DNA of 6,815 nt from an uncultured Oscillospiraceae bacterium (lineage in GTDB: Bacteria > Bacillota > Clostridia > Oscillospirales > Oscillospiraceae): positions 1 to 6,815 of the forward strand of contig CAKTHW010000080.1 in the NCBI GenBank assembly GCA_934565425.1. Reading direction: 5' to 3'. Every line of letters starts with the position of its first letter. The first letter of the stretch is position 1. Of the stretch, positions 1-4,396 are shown one piece after another. Position numbers and translations under genes: made by a program. A model generated the notes under the pieces. It was not told the DNA's origin. It saw nothing but the letters and a program-made list of their open reading frames with translations, and searched no databases.

Positions 1-32
1 TGGGGTGCTGCCGAAACGGTATTGAAAATTGT

Positions 33-61
33 TTGCAATCGGGGTCGGGGTGTGTTATAAT
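33..61 (+). promoter_or_regulatory. Sigma-A-type promoter of scfA, with extended -10
   Basis: A -35-like TTGCAA (33-38) and a perfect -10 TATAAT (56-61) are separated by 17 bp. The -10 is preceded by TG at the extended -10 position (TGTTATAAT, 53-61). Transcription would begin near 68, about 24 nt before the TTG start of scfA. The spacing and perfect -10 suggest a strong housekeeping promoter. It also argues against starting translation at the in-frame ATG at 29, because that codon would lie upstream of the transcript start. Confidence 0.8.
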
Positions 62-77
62 GGTGAAAAATATGGTG

Positions 78-83
78 AGGAGG
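78..83 (+). promoter_or_regulatory. Shine-Dalgarno site that fixes the TTG start of scfA
   Basis: AGGAGG at 78-83 sits 8 nt before the TTG at 92. No ATG or GTG lies in the scfA frame between the promoter and 92, so this near-perfect site assigns the start to TTG. Confidence 0.85.
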
Positions 84-91
84 AGAGTTTC

Positions 92-235
92 TTGAAGCAT
101 ATTAAAACGCTCAACGGCGCTACCCTGAAGAACAGCGCTGCTCACGGCGGTTGCGGCGAATGCCAGACTTCTTGTCAGTCTGCCTGCAAAACTTCTTGCA
201 CCGTGGCAAACCAGAAATGTGAACAGAGCAAGTAA
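92..235 (+). CDS. scfA: Six-cysteine ranthipeptide precursor SCIFF
   Basis: This 47-residue precursor peptide is modified by the radical SAM enzyme encoded next to it, which links cysteine thiols to nearby residues by thioether bonds; products of this class are called ranthipeptides. The N-terminal part (MKHIKTLN...) is the leader that the maturase would bind. The C-terminal core holds all six cysteines, at 21, 24, 28, 32, 36 and 43, spaced CX2CX3CX3CX3CX6C and including CGECQTSC and CKTSCTVANQ, the hallmark of the SCIFF family. Length matches the family name (six cysteines in about forty-five residues). From memory, the thioether in the Clostridium thermocellum homologue joins Cys32 to Thr37; both residues are at the same positions here. 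The start is TTG, chosen from the ribosome-binding site and promoter. No exporter or protease gene is adjacent. The biological role of SCIFF is not settled, although a signalling role has been proposed in some clostridia. Confidence 0.95.
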   Translation: MKHIKTLNGATLKNSAAHGGCGECQTSCQSACKTSCTVANQKCEQSK

Positions 236-258
236 TCCATTACTTGCCGTGGCATAGA

Positions 259-307
259 GAAGACTTCCCACCTGGCTCTTTTCAGCTGGTGCCGGAAGTT
301 TTCTTTT
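259..307 (+). terminator. Terminator-like hairpin between scfA and scfB (possible attenuator)
   Basis: The arm GAAGACTTCC (259-268) pairs with GGAAGTTTTC (294-303) over 10 bp, including one G-T pair. The helix continues as CACC (269-272) with GGTG (288-291) and GCT (275-277) with AGC (284-286), closing a 6-nt loop. A TTTT tract follows at 304-307. This is an intrinsic-terminator layout starting 24 nt after the scfA stop. Because scfB lies 70 bp downstream with no convincing promoter of its own, the structure probably terminates most transcripts and lets a minority through to the maturase. Confidence 0.65.
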
Positions 308-327
308 GCCCGTTTTCCGAACCCAAT

Positions 328-344
328 GACGGCCTCGCGCCGTC
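328..344 (+). other. Small perfect hairpin upstream of scfB
   Basis: GACGGC (328-333) and GCCGTC (339-344) form a 6-bp GC-rich stem with a 5-nt loop. No T-tract follows, so it is not an intrinsic terminator. It would sit about 20 nt before the scfB ribosome-binding site on a read-through transcript, where it could protect a processed 5' end or influence translation. Chance occurrence is possible at this GC content. Confidence 0.35.
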
Positions 345-365
345 TGACGATATTGAGATATAAAA

Positions 366-371
366 AGAGGG
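366..371 (+). promoter_or_regulatory. Ribosome-binding site that selects the second ATG of scfB
   Basis: AGAGGG (366-371) directly abuts the ATG at 372 but lies 6 nt from the ATG at 378. The spacing, and the MIHTF start typical of the family, favour 378 over 372. Confidence 0.65.
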
Positions 372-377
372 ATGACT

Positions 378-1748
378 ATGATCCATACATTTAAGGCCCT
401 GGGCTGCTACATCGCCATGGACGTGGACAGCGGCGCCGTCCATGTGCTGGACGAACTGAGCTACGACCTGCTCAACTGTGTCACGCCCCCCATGGCGGAG
501 CACTGTCCGGAGGACGTGATCGAAAAACTGCCCCAGTACCCCAGAGCGGAGCTGGAGGAGTGCTGGCAGGAGCTGAAGGAGCTGGCGGAGGACAAGCTGC
601 TGTTCGAGGAGGAGGACTACATCAACCCCCAGTGGGCAGTGGTGAAGAACACCCCCATCAAGGCGCTCTGTCTGAACGTAGCCCATGACTGCAACCTGCG
701 CTGTAAGTACTGCTTCGCCTCCACCGGCGGCTATGGCAGCCGCCGTGCCATCATGTCTCCGGAGACTGCCAAGCGAGCCATCGACTTTGTTATCGAGAAG
801 TCCGGCAAGCGCCACAACATTGAGGTGGACTTCTTCGGCGGCGAGCCCCTCATGGCCATGGACACGGTGAAGGAGACCATCGCCTACGCCCGCTCCATCG
901 AAGAGGAGAAGGACAAAAATTTCCGCTTCACCATCACCACCAATGGGATGCTGCTGAACCCGGAGAACACCGAGTACATCAACACCGAGCTGAAGAACGC
1001 CGTCCTGTCCCTGGACGGCCGGAAGGAAGTCAACGACAATATGCGTCCCACCGCAGGAGGGAAGGGGAGCTATGACATTATCGTTCCCAAGTTCCAAGCG
1101 CTGGTGGAGCAGCGGGGCGACCAAGAATACTATCTGCGAGGCACCTTCACCAAGGAGAACCTCCACTTTGCCGATGACGTGCTTCACATCTGTGACGACC
1201 TGGGGTTCAAGAATGTGTCCGTCGAGCCTGCCACCGGCAAGGACGGCGACCCGCTGGCCATCACCATGGAGGATCTGCCCGTGGTCTTCGCCGAGTACGA
1301 GAAGCTGGCCAAAGAGCTGCTCAAGCGGCCTGACGTGAACTTCTTCCACTTCTACGTGGACCTGGAGCAGGGCCCCTGTGTCATCAAGCGGATGCGCGGC
1401 TGCGGCGCTGGCAACGAGTATGTGGCCATCACCCCGGAGGGGGACATCTACCCCTGTCACCAGTTCGTGGGCAACGATGCCTTCAAGATGGGCAACCTGT
1501 ACGACGGCAGCTTCCGGACGGAGATCGCCGACCAGTTCGGCGGCGTGAACATCTACACCAAGGAAGCCTGCCGGAAGTGCTGGGCGAAATTCTACTGCTC
1601 CGGCGGGTGCAGTGCCTCCAACTTCAACGTCAACGGCGACATCATGCAGCCCAGCGAGGTGGCTTGCGAGCTGGAACGGAAGCGTCTGGAGTGTGCCATC
1701 GCCATGAGCGCCATCCGGTCTGGTCTGGCGGAGCCGGAAGGGGAGTGA
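378..1748 (+). CDS. scfB: SCIFF peptide maturase, radical SAM/SPASM thioether-forming enzyme
   Basis: This cytoplasmic iron-sulfur enzyme uses S-adenosylmethionine to form thioether cross-links in the SCIFF precursor encoded just upstream. The 456-residue protein has three parts. Residues 1-80 (MIHTFKALGC..., with DVDSGAVHVLDE) fit the PqqD-like leader-recognition domain. The radical SAM core has the [4Fe-4S] motif C105-x3-C109-x2-C112 (CNLRCKYC) followed by the GGEP motif at 154-157. The C-terminal SPASM domain has its full set of auxiliary-cluster cysteines: C342-x12-G-x4-C360, then C398-x2-C401-x5-C407-x3-C411, and C430. All expected ligands are present, so the enzyme should be active. The start is ATG 378 rather than 372, judged by the ribosome-binding site. 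Length is normal for the family. It shares a transcript with scfA, probably by partial read-through of the hairpin at 259-307, and is followed by a clear terminator. Confidence 0.96.
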   Translation: MIHTFKALGCYIAMDVDSGAVHVLDELSYDLLNCVTPPMAEHCPEDVIEKLPQYPRAELEECWQELKELAEDKLLFEEEDYINPQWAVVKNTPIKALCLNVAHDCNLRCKYCFASTGGYGSRRAIMSPETAKRAIDFVIEKSGKRHNIEVDFFGGEPLMAMDTVKETIAYARSIEEEKDKNFRFTITTNGMLLNPENTEYINTELKNAVLSLDGRKEVNDNMRPTAGGKGSYDIIVPKFQALVEQRGDQEYYLRGTFTKENLHFADDVLHICDDLGFKNVSVEPATGKDGDPLAITMEDLPVVFAEYEKLAKELLKRPDVNFFHFYVDLEQGPCVIKRMRGCGAGNEYVAITPEGDIYPCHQFVGNDAFKMGNLYDGSFRTEIADQFGGVNIYTKEACRKCWAKFYCSGGCSASNFNVNGDIMQPSEVACELERKRLECAIAMSAIRSGLAEPEGE

Positions 1749-1842
1749 GCTGACCCTAGCGGGGGTCGAAAAACCTTGCGCAGCGGCTGAAATCACCCTG
1801 TGCGGCGCCGAAATCGAGACGGGACAAAACCGAATCTGACAT

Positions 1843-1887
1843 GCAAACCGTCCTGCGGTCGTTATGTTGACTGCGGGACGGTTTTTT
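1843..1887 (+). terminator. Intrinsic terminator after scfB
   Basis: AAACCGTCC (1845-1853) pairs with GGACGGTTT (1876-1884), and T6 runs from 1882 to 1887. The loop is 22 nt, with further pairing of TGC with GCG-flanking bases possible near its base. It lies about 95 nt downstream of the scfB stop and closes the scfAB transcript. Confidence 0.75.
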
Positions 1888-1900
1888 GCAGGATACGATA

Positions 1901-1924
1901 ATTGACATAACGTTATTGACATAA
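1901..1924 (+). repeat. Tandem direct repeat ATTGACATAA, 14-bp period
   Basis: Two exact copies of ATTGACATAA (1901-1910 and 1915-1924) are separated by CGTT. Their junction forms a 10-bp palindrome ATAACGTTAT (1907-1916). A related string, CGTTATGTTGAC, occurs upstream at 1860-1871. Each copy contains the perfect -35 hexamer TTGACA, but no good -10 lies 16-18 bp downstream of either. The pair lies 44-67 bp upstream of the -35 of the spoIIM promoter, where an activator or repressor could bind. No regulator can be named. Confidence 0.4.
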
Positions 1925-1967
1925 GAATGCAAAATAAAAATTCTCACTGAAAGATTTGGAAAAAAAC

Positions 1968-1996
1968 TTGCGTAATCCATGTAATAGAGGTATAAT
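1968..1996 (+). promoter_or_regulatory. Sigma-A-type promoter of the spoIIM-xerD operon
   Basis: TTGCGT (1968-1973), 17 bp, then a perfect TATAAT (1991-1996). Upstream lies an A-rich stretch (1959-1966 and 1931-1940) that could act as an UP element. Transcription would start near 2003, leaving a leader of about 140 nt before the GTG start of spoIIM. The hexamers are of vegetative type; I see no clear match to a sporulation sigma-E promoter. Confidence 0.7.
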
Positions 1997-2030
1997 GTTC
2001 CTCGGTAATGCAATAAAAACAGCGTATCCC

Positions 2031-2080
2031 CCGGTTATCCCCAGATGGTGATAACCGGTGATGACCGATCTTTCACCGGT
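2031..2080 (+). promoter_or_regulatory. Two overlapping, mutually exclusive leader hairpins
   Basis: CCGGTTATC (2031-2039) and GATAACCGG (2050-2058) form a perfect 9-bp inverted repeat with a 10-nt loop. The right arm overlaps a second perfect 8-bp inverted repeat, ACCGGTGA (2054-2061) with TCACCGGT (2073-2080), with an 11-nt loop. The shared bases 2054-2058 can pair in only one of the two at a time. They lie in the predicted leader, 65-114 nt before the spoIIM start. They could be alternative RNA folds or DNA operator half-sites. No T-tract follows, so termination is unlikely. Confidence 0.45.
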
Positions 2081-2132
2081 GTTATGGGAAGATTCCGCTT
2101 CTGAATGGGACGTGCCCTGCATATCCTCCATC

Positions 2133-2138
2133 GAGGTG
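2133..2138 (+). promoter_or_regulatory. Ribosome-binding site that selects the GTG start of spoIIM
   Basis: GAGGTG (2133-2138, within GAGGTGAT) lies 6 nt before GTG 2145. The in-frame GTG 2058 and ATG 2061 further upstream lack a comparable site and would add a polar 28- or 29-residue extension. Confidence 0.7.
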
Positions 2139-2144
2139 ATATAC

Positions 2145-2762
2145 GTGAAGCGCACAGAACGATTTTTCCCCCGTTGGAACCGGAAAGACCAACCCTACGC
2201 CCGTGCCTTCCTGCTCCTGGGGGCAGCCTTTGTTCTGGGCGCTGGGTTGGGGATGCTGGCCGCCTGGTTGGTGGGCGCAGAGGGGTGCGGGAACCTGAGA
2301 CAGTTCTTCTCCCTCTACAGCCAGATCGCGCCGGACAGCGCCTACAGCTGGTCCAACTTCCTCCACACCCTGTGGTATTTCCTCCGCCTGCCCTTGCTGC
2401 TCTTCCTGGTGGGCTTCTCCGCCCTGGGCGTCTTCGTCGTCCCCGCGACCATGCTCTGCAAGGGCTTTTCCTTCGCCTTTGCCATCTCCACCCTGACCCT
2501 CCTCTACGGTCCCCACGGCCTCCTGGCCGCTGCGGTGTTCTTCGGGCTGGCGGAGCTGTTCTTCATCCCCGTCCTGTTCCTGGTGGCGGTGTGGAGCATG
2601 GAGCTGGCCAGCGGCATCGCCTTCGGGCGTCCCAAGTCCGCCGGGGTCAGTGTGCGCTGGAAGGGAGTCTTGGCGGTGACGGGAGCCATCGTGGCCATCG
2701 CGCTGGTGACCTTCCTCTCCTTTCGACTGCTGCTGTTGTTGCTGCCCCAATACATGGCCTGA
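2145..2762 (+). CDS. spoIIM: Stage II sporulation protein M-like membrane protein
   Basis: SpoIIM is an integral membrane protein that, with SpoIID and SpoIIP, forms the peptidoglycan-degrading complex that drives engulfment of the forespore. From GTG 2145 the product is 205 residues, close to the family's usual size. It has a short basic N-terminus (KRTERFFPRWNRK), then hydrophobic segments at about 20-43, 80-103, 108-121, 125-150 and 176-200. The central pattern of a leucine-rich helix, LVGFSALGVFVVP, then CKGFSFAFAIS, then GLAELFFIPVLFLVA near 134-147 matches the SpoIIM/DUF95 family. There is no catalytic motif, as expected for a scaffold. The gene precedes xerD by 51 bp with no terminator between them; spoIIM and xerD are also near one another in Bacillus subtilis, which supports the call. 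A more distant DUF95 membrane protein without a sporulation role is the main alternative. Confidence 0.75.
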   Translation: MKRTERFFPRWNRKDQPYARAFLLLGAAFVLGAGLGMLAAWLVGAEGCGNLRQFFSLYSQIAPDSAYSWSNFLHTLWYFLRLPLLLFLVGFSALGVFVVPATMLCKGFSFAFAISTLTLLYGPHGLLAAAVFFGLAELFFIPVLFLVAVWSMELASGIAFGRPKSAGVSVRWKGVLAVTGAIVAIALVTFLSFRLLLLLLPQYMA

Positions 2763-2813
2763 CTACGAAGAGAGAACGCGTAACGATAGAAATAGGAAAG
2801 GGTATTATCAACC

Positions 2814-3689
2814 ATGGATCTGCTGACCGAGTTCAAAACCTATCTTGTGACGGAGAAGGGCGCTTCCGCCAATACGGTGGCCTCCTACATGCGGGACATC
2901 ACCCAGTATGTCCACTACCTGGGCGAGGACGACCGGCAAGTGCTGGACGCCACCCGTGAGCGCATCGAGACCTATCGCAAGGAGATGCTCCGGATGGGCA
3001 AGTCAGCGGCCACCGTCACCCGTGCCCTGGCCTCCCTCAAGTGCCTCTACCGCTGGCTCCAGCAGAAGGGTCGCTGCGCGGAGAACCCGGCCAAAGGGGT
3101 GAAGGCGGAGAAGGTGGAGCGGAAGCTCCCTCAGATCCTTTCCAACCAAGAGGTGGAGCTGCTGCTGGAGCAGCCCCGCTGCGTGGACGACAAGGGGTTC
3201 CGGGATCACGCCATGCTGGAGGTGCTGTACGCCACCGGCATCCGGGTCAGCGAGCTCATCTCCCTGAACCTGGACGACGTGAACCTGACGTCCGGTTACC
3301 TGGTCTGCGTGGGCAAGAAAAAGAGCCGGATCATCCCGCTGTATCCGGGTGCCATCAAGGCGCTGTCCGACTATCTGAAAAATATCCGCCCCCACCTGGT
3401 GGTACCGGGGGAGCGGGCGTTGTTTGTGAATATGAATGGGGTGCGCATGAGCCGGCAGGGGTTCTGGAAGCTGGTGAAATACTATCAGGAAAAAGCCGGC
3501 ATCCAGACCGAGATCACCCCCCACACCCTCCGGCACTCCTTTGCCGCCCACCTGCTGCAGAACGGTGCCGACCTGCGCTCCATCCAGGAGATGATGGGGC
3601 ACGCGGACATCTCGTCCACCCAGATCTACACCAAGCTCATCAACCAGCACCTGATGGACGTGTACCAGAAGGCGCACCCCAGAGCGTGA
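2814..3689 (+). CDS. xerD: Tyrosine recombinase XerD
   Basis: This site-specific recombinase acts at the chromosome dif site to resolve dimers before cell division. At 291 residues it is standard Xer length. The N-terminal SAM-like DNA-binding domain covers about 1-90 (LTEFKTYLVTEKGASANTVASY). The catalytic domain spans about 105-285 and has every active-site residue: R144 in ATGIRVSEL, K170 in GKKKSR, H237 and R240 in HTLRHSF, H263 in MMGHADIS, and the nucleophile Y272 in TQIYTK. The lysine hairpin is one residue shorter than the usual GKGNKER. The C-terminal tail HLMDVYQKAHPRA matches the XerD type. ATG 2814 follows AGGAAAGGG at 2794-2802. XerD rather than XerC is inferred from similarity and the spoIIM neighbour. 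No phage or integron genes adjoin, so a mobile-element integrase is unlikely. Its stop is 3 bp from that of the convergent tetR gene. Confidence 0.9.
   Translation: MDLLTEFKTYLVTEKGASANTVASYMRDITQYVHYLGEDDRQVLDATRERIETYRKEMLRMGKSAATVTRALASLKCLYRWLQQKGRCAENPAKGVKAEKVERKLPQILSNQEVELLLEQPRCVDDKGFRDHAMLEVLYATGIRVSELISLNLDDVNLTSGYLVCVGKKKSRIIPLYPGAIKALSDYLKNIRPHLVVPGERALFVNMNGVRMSRQGFWKLVKYYQEKAGIQTEITPHTLRHSFAAHLLQNGADLRSIQEMMGHADISSTQIYTKLINQHLMDVYQKAHPRA
3318..3348 (-). terminator. Possible terminator for tetR transcripts inside xerD (weak)
   Basis: Read on the minus strand, CCGGAT (3348-3343) pairs with ATCCGG (3331-3326), with an extra CA/TG pair inside after a one-base bulge. CTCTTTTT follows. 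It lies about 345 bp past the tetR stop. The T-run also encodes the Lys-rich KKKSR of XerD, so it may be coincidental. Confidence 0.25.
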
Positions 3690-3692
3690 GGG

Positions 3693-4238
3693 CTAGAGGA
3701 GGTAGTTGAGCCAGTTCACCGAGTCGATCTGGAACCGCTCGGGGTCCTTCATCCACAGCTGGAGCAGCTGCAAAATGCCTCCGGCGTAGAAGTGGGCTTT
3801 CAGCTCCAGCTGTTCCTCCGGCTCCGGCTGCCCCTGCTCGTGGAAATAGTGCAGGGCGTCCTGGGCGACGGATTCGGCAAAGATCTCCATCATCACCGGC
3901 AGCATCTGGCTGTTCTTCAGGTTGCGCACCAGCTGCGGATGCGCCTGAAAAAAGACCACCAACTCATGGAGCAGGTTCTTGTAATAAGAACCTGCTTCTT
4001 TTTCGACCTCCGGGTTCCGCTGAGCGATGCAGGTGACCATGTCATCCCGTATCTCCCGGATGAAGAAGGACAGAAATTCGAACTTGTCCGCAAAGTGGTT
4101 GTAAAAGGTGGCGCGCCGTATCTCTGCCCGCTGGCAGAGCTGTCCTACGGTGATGTCCTCGAAGCGGTGCTGTTCCAGCAGGTCTAGAAAGGCCAGCTTC
4201 AGGCTGCGGAAGGTCTTTTGGGTTCTCAGATCGTTCAT
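3693..4238 (-). CDS. TetR/AcrR-family transcriptional regulator
   Basis: This 181-residue protein is a probable ligand-responsive repressor of the divergent exporter gene at 4397 and of itself. Residues 9-50 form the TetR-type DNA-binding domain: helix 1 (FRSLKLAFLDLLEQHRFEDIT), then the helix-turn-helix VGQLCQRAEIRRATFYNHF, with the usual FYNHF signature around 45-49 followed by DKFEFL. Residues 60-181 are the helical ligand-binding and dimerisation domain, close in style to the DhaS-like TetR subfamily with a short C-terminal domain. Start ATG is preceded by GGAGG at 4247-4243 with 4-nt spacing. The gene is convergent with xerD and divergent from the exporter, with a palindrome in the shared control region. 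It contains an antisense terminator-like hairpin at 3971-4003, encoding EAGSYYKNLL. The ligand cannot be told from sequence. Confidence 0.9.
   Translation of the reverse strand: MNDLRTQKTFRSLKLAFLDLLEQHRFEDITVGQLCQRAEIRRATFYNHFADKFEFLSFFIREIRDDMVTCIAQRNPEVEKEAGSYYKNLLHELVVFFQAHPQLVRNLKNSQMLPVMMEIFAESVAQDALHYFHEQGQPEPEEQLELKAHFYAGGILQLLQLWMKDPERFQIDSVNWLNYLL
3971..4003 (+). terminator. Terminator-like hairpin antisense to, and inside, tetR
   Basis: GCAGGTTCTT (3971-3980) and AAGAACCTGC (3986-3995) form a perfect 10-bp stem with a 5-nt loop, followed directly by TTCTTTTT (3996-4003). The T-tract is only on the plus strand, so it would stop transcripts coming from xerD, whose stop codon is 281 bp upstream and which has no terminator in the 3-bp gap before tetR. 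The sequence also codes for part of the TetR-family protein, so both constraints act on it. Confidence 0.6.
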
Positions 4239-4273
4239 GGTGCCTCCAAGTAATTGGTCATATCATCGGAATA

Positions 4274-4289
4274 TGTCAAATAATTGACA
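4274..4289. promoter_or_regulatory. Palindromic operator candidate for the TetR-family regulator
   Basis: TGTCAA (4274-4279) and TTGACA (4284-4289) are perfect inverted half-sites around a 4-bp centre. A 16-bp palindrome in the gap between a TetR-family gene and its divergent neighbour is a classic operator position. It reads TTGACA on both strands, so it might also contain a -35 element for one of the genes, but no matching -10 is clear. Confidence 0.55.
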
Positions 4290-4308
4290 CTTGTACCCGC
4301 ATTGTACG

Positions 4309-4337
4309 TTGCAAAATCGGTGCGGTTCCCCTATCAT
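4309..4337 (+). promoter_or_regulatory. Promoter of the MMPL exporter gene
   Basis: TTGCAA (4309-4314), 17 bp, then TATCAT (4332-4337). Transcription would start near 4344, about 53 nt before ATG 4397. The operator candidate lies just upstream and a second half-site just downstream, as expected for a repressed promoter. Confidence 0.55.
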
Positions 4338-4355
4338 ACTAACTACCGTAACAAA

Positions 4356-4373
4356 TGTCAAATAAACTTGCAA
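4356..4373. promoter_or_regulatory. Second, degenerate copy of the operator half-site
   Basis: ATGTCAAATAA at 4355-4365 repeats exactly the string at 4273-4283. Here it is followed by TTGCAA (4368-4373) rather than TTGACA, and the half-site spacing is 6 instead of 4. It would lie just downstream of the predicted transcription start of the exporter gene. The ATG inside it (4355) is in frame with the exporter but lacks a ribosome-binding site. Confidence 0.35.
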
Positions 4374-4396
4374 ACCTGAAACGGAGGGATCCGGAC

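Larger units (their letters stand above)
1749..2144. other. 396-bp intergenic region between scfB and spoIIM
   Basis: No gene is supported here on either strand; short open frames are AT-rich noise or antisense shadows. The left part (1749-1840) is GC-rich with a 5-bp hairpin at 1752-1767 (GACCC/GGGTC) lacking a T-tract. The scfB terminator follows (1843-1887). The stretch 1890-2030 turns AT-rich and contains a 10-bp direct repeat and the promoter of the next operon. The remainder is an untranslated leader of about 140 nt with two overlapping inverted repeats. I cannot name a function for 1768-1840. Confidence 0.7.

Noticed and set aside
1752..1767. Hairpin just after the scfB stop as its terminator
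   Set aside because: The stem is only 5 bp and is followed by A residues rather than T on the plus strand; the structure at 1843-1887 is far better.
282..1922. A 546-codon open frame on the minus strand opposite scfB
   Set aside because: It mirrors the high-GC codon positions of scfB, lacks a ribosome-binding site, is rich in low-complexity Val/Leu/His/Gly and resembles no family. scfB has complete motifs.
1901..1930. The direct repeats as a dif or recombinase attachment site
   Set aside because: The two XerC/XerD arms with a 6-8 bp centre and the expected AT-rich inverted symmetry are not present; xerD genes are not normally beside dif.
2034..2043. A DnaA-box-like TTATCCCCA
   Set aside because: It is a single imperfect match, with no cluster and no replication genes. 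It is better explained as part of the 9-bp inverted repeat.
1756..2155. Short minus-strand open frames in the scfB-spoIIM gap
   Set aside because: They run through the terminator and promoter, have no convincing ribosome-binding site and no recognisable product.
2082..2959. Long open frames in other frames and on the opposite strand over spoIIM and the start of xerD
   Set aside because: Their products are Gln/Gly/Glu- or Pro/Arg/Gly-rich shadow translations, without domains or start signals.
3003..3709. Overlapping open frames on both strands within xerD
   Set aside because: These are shadows of a gene with complete catalytic residues.
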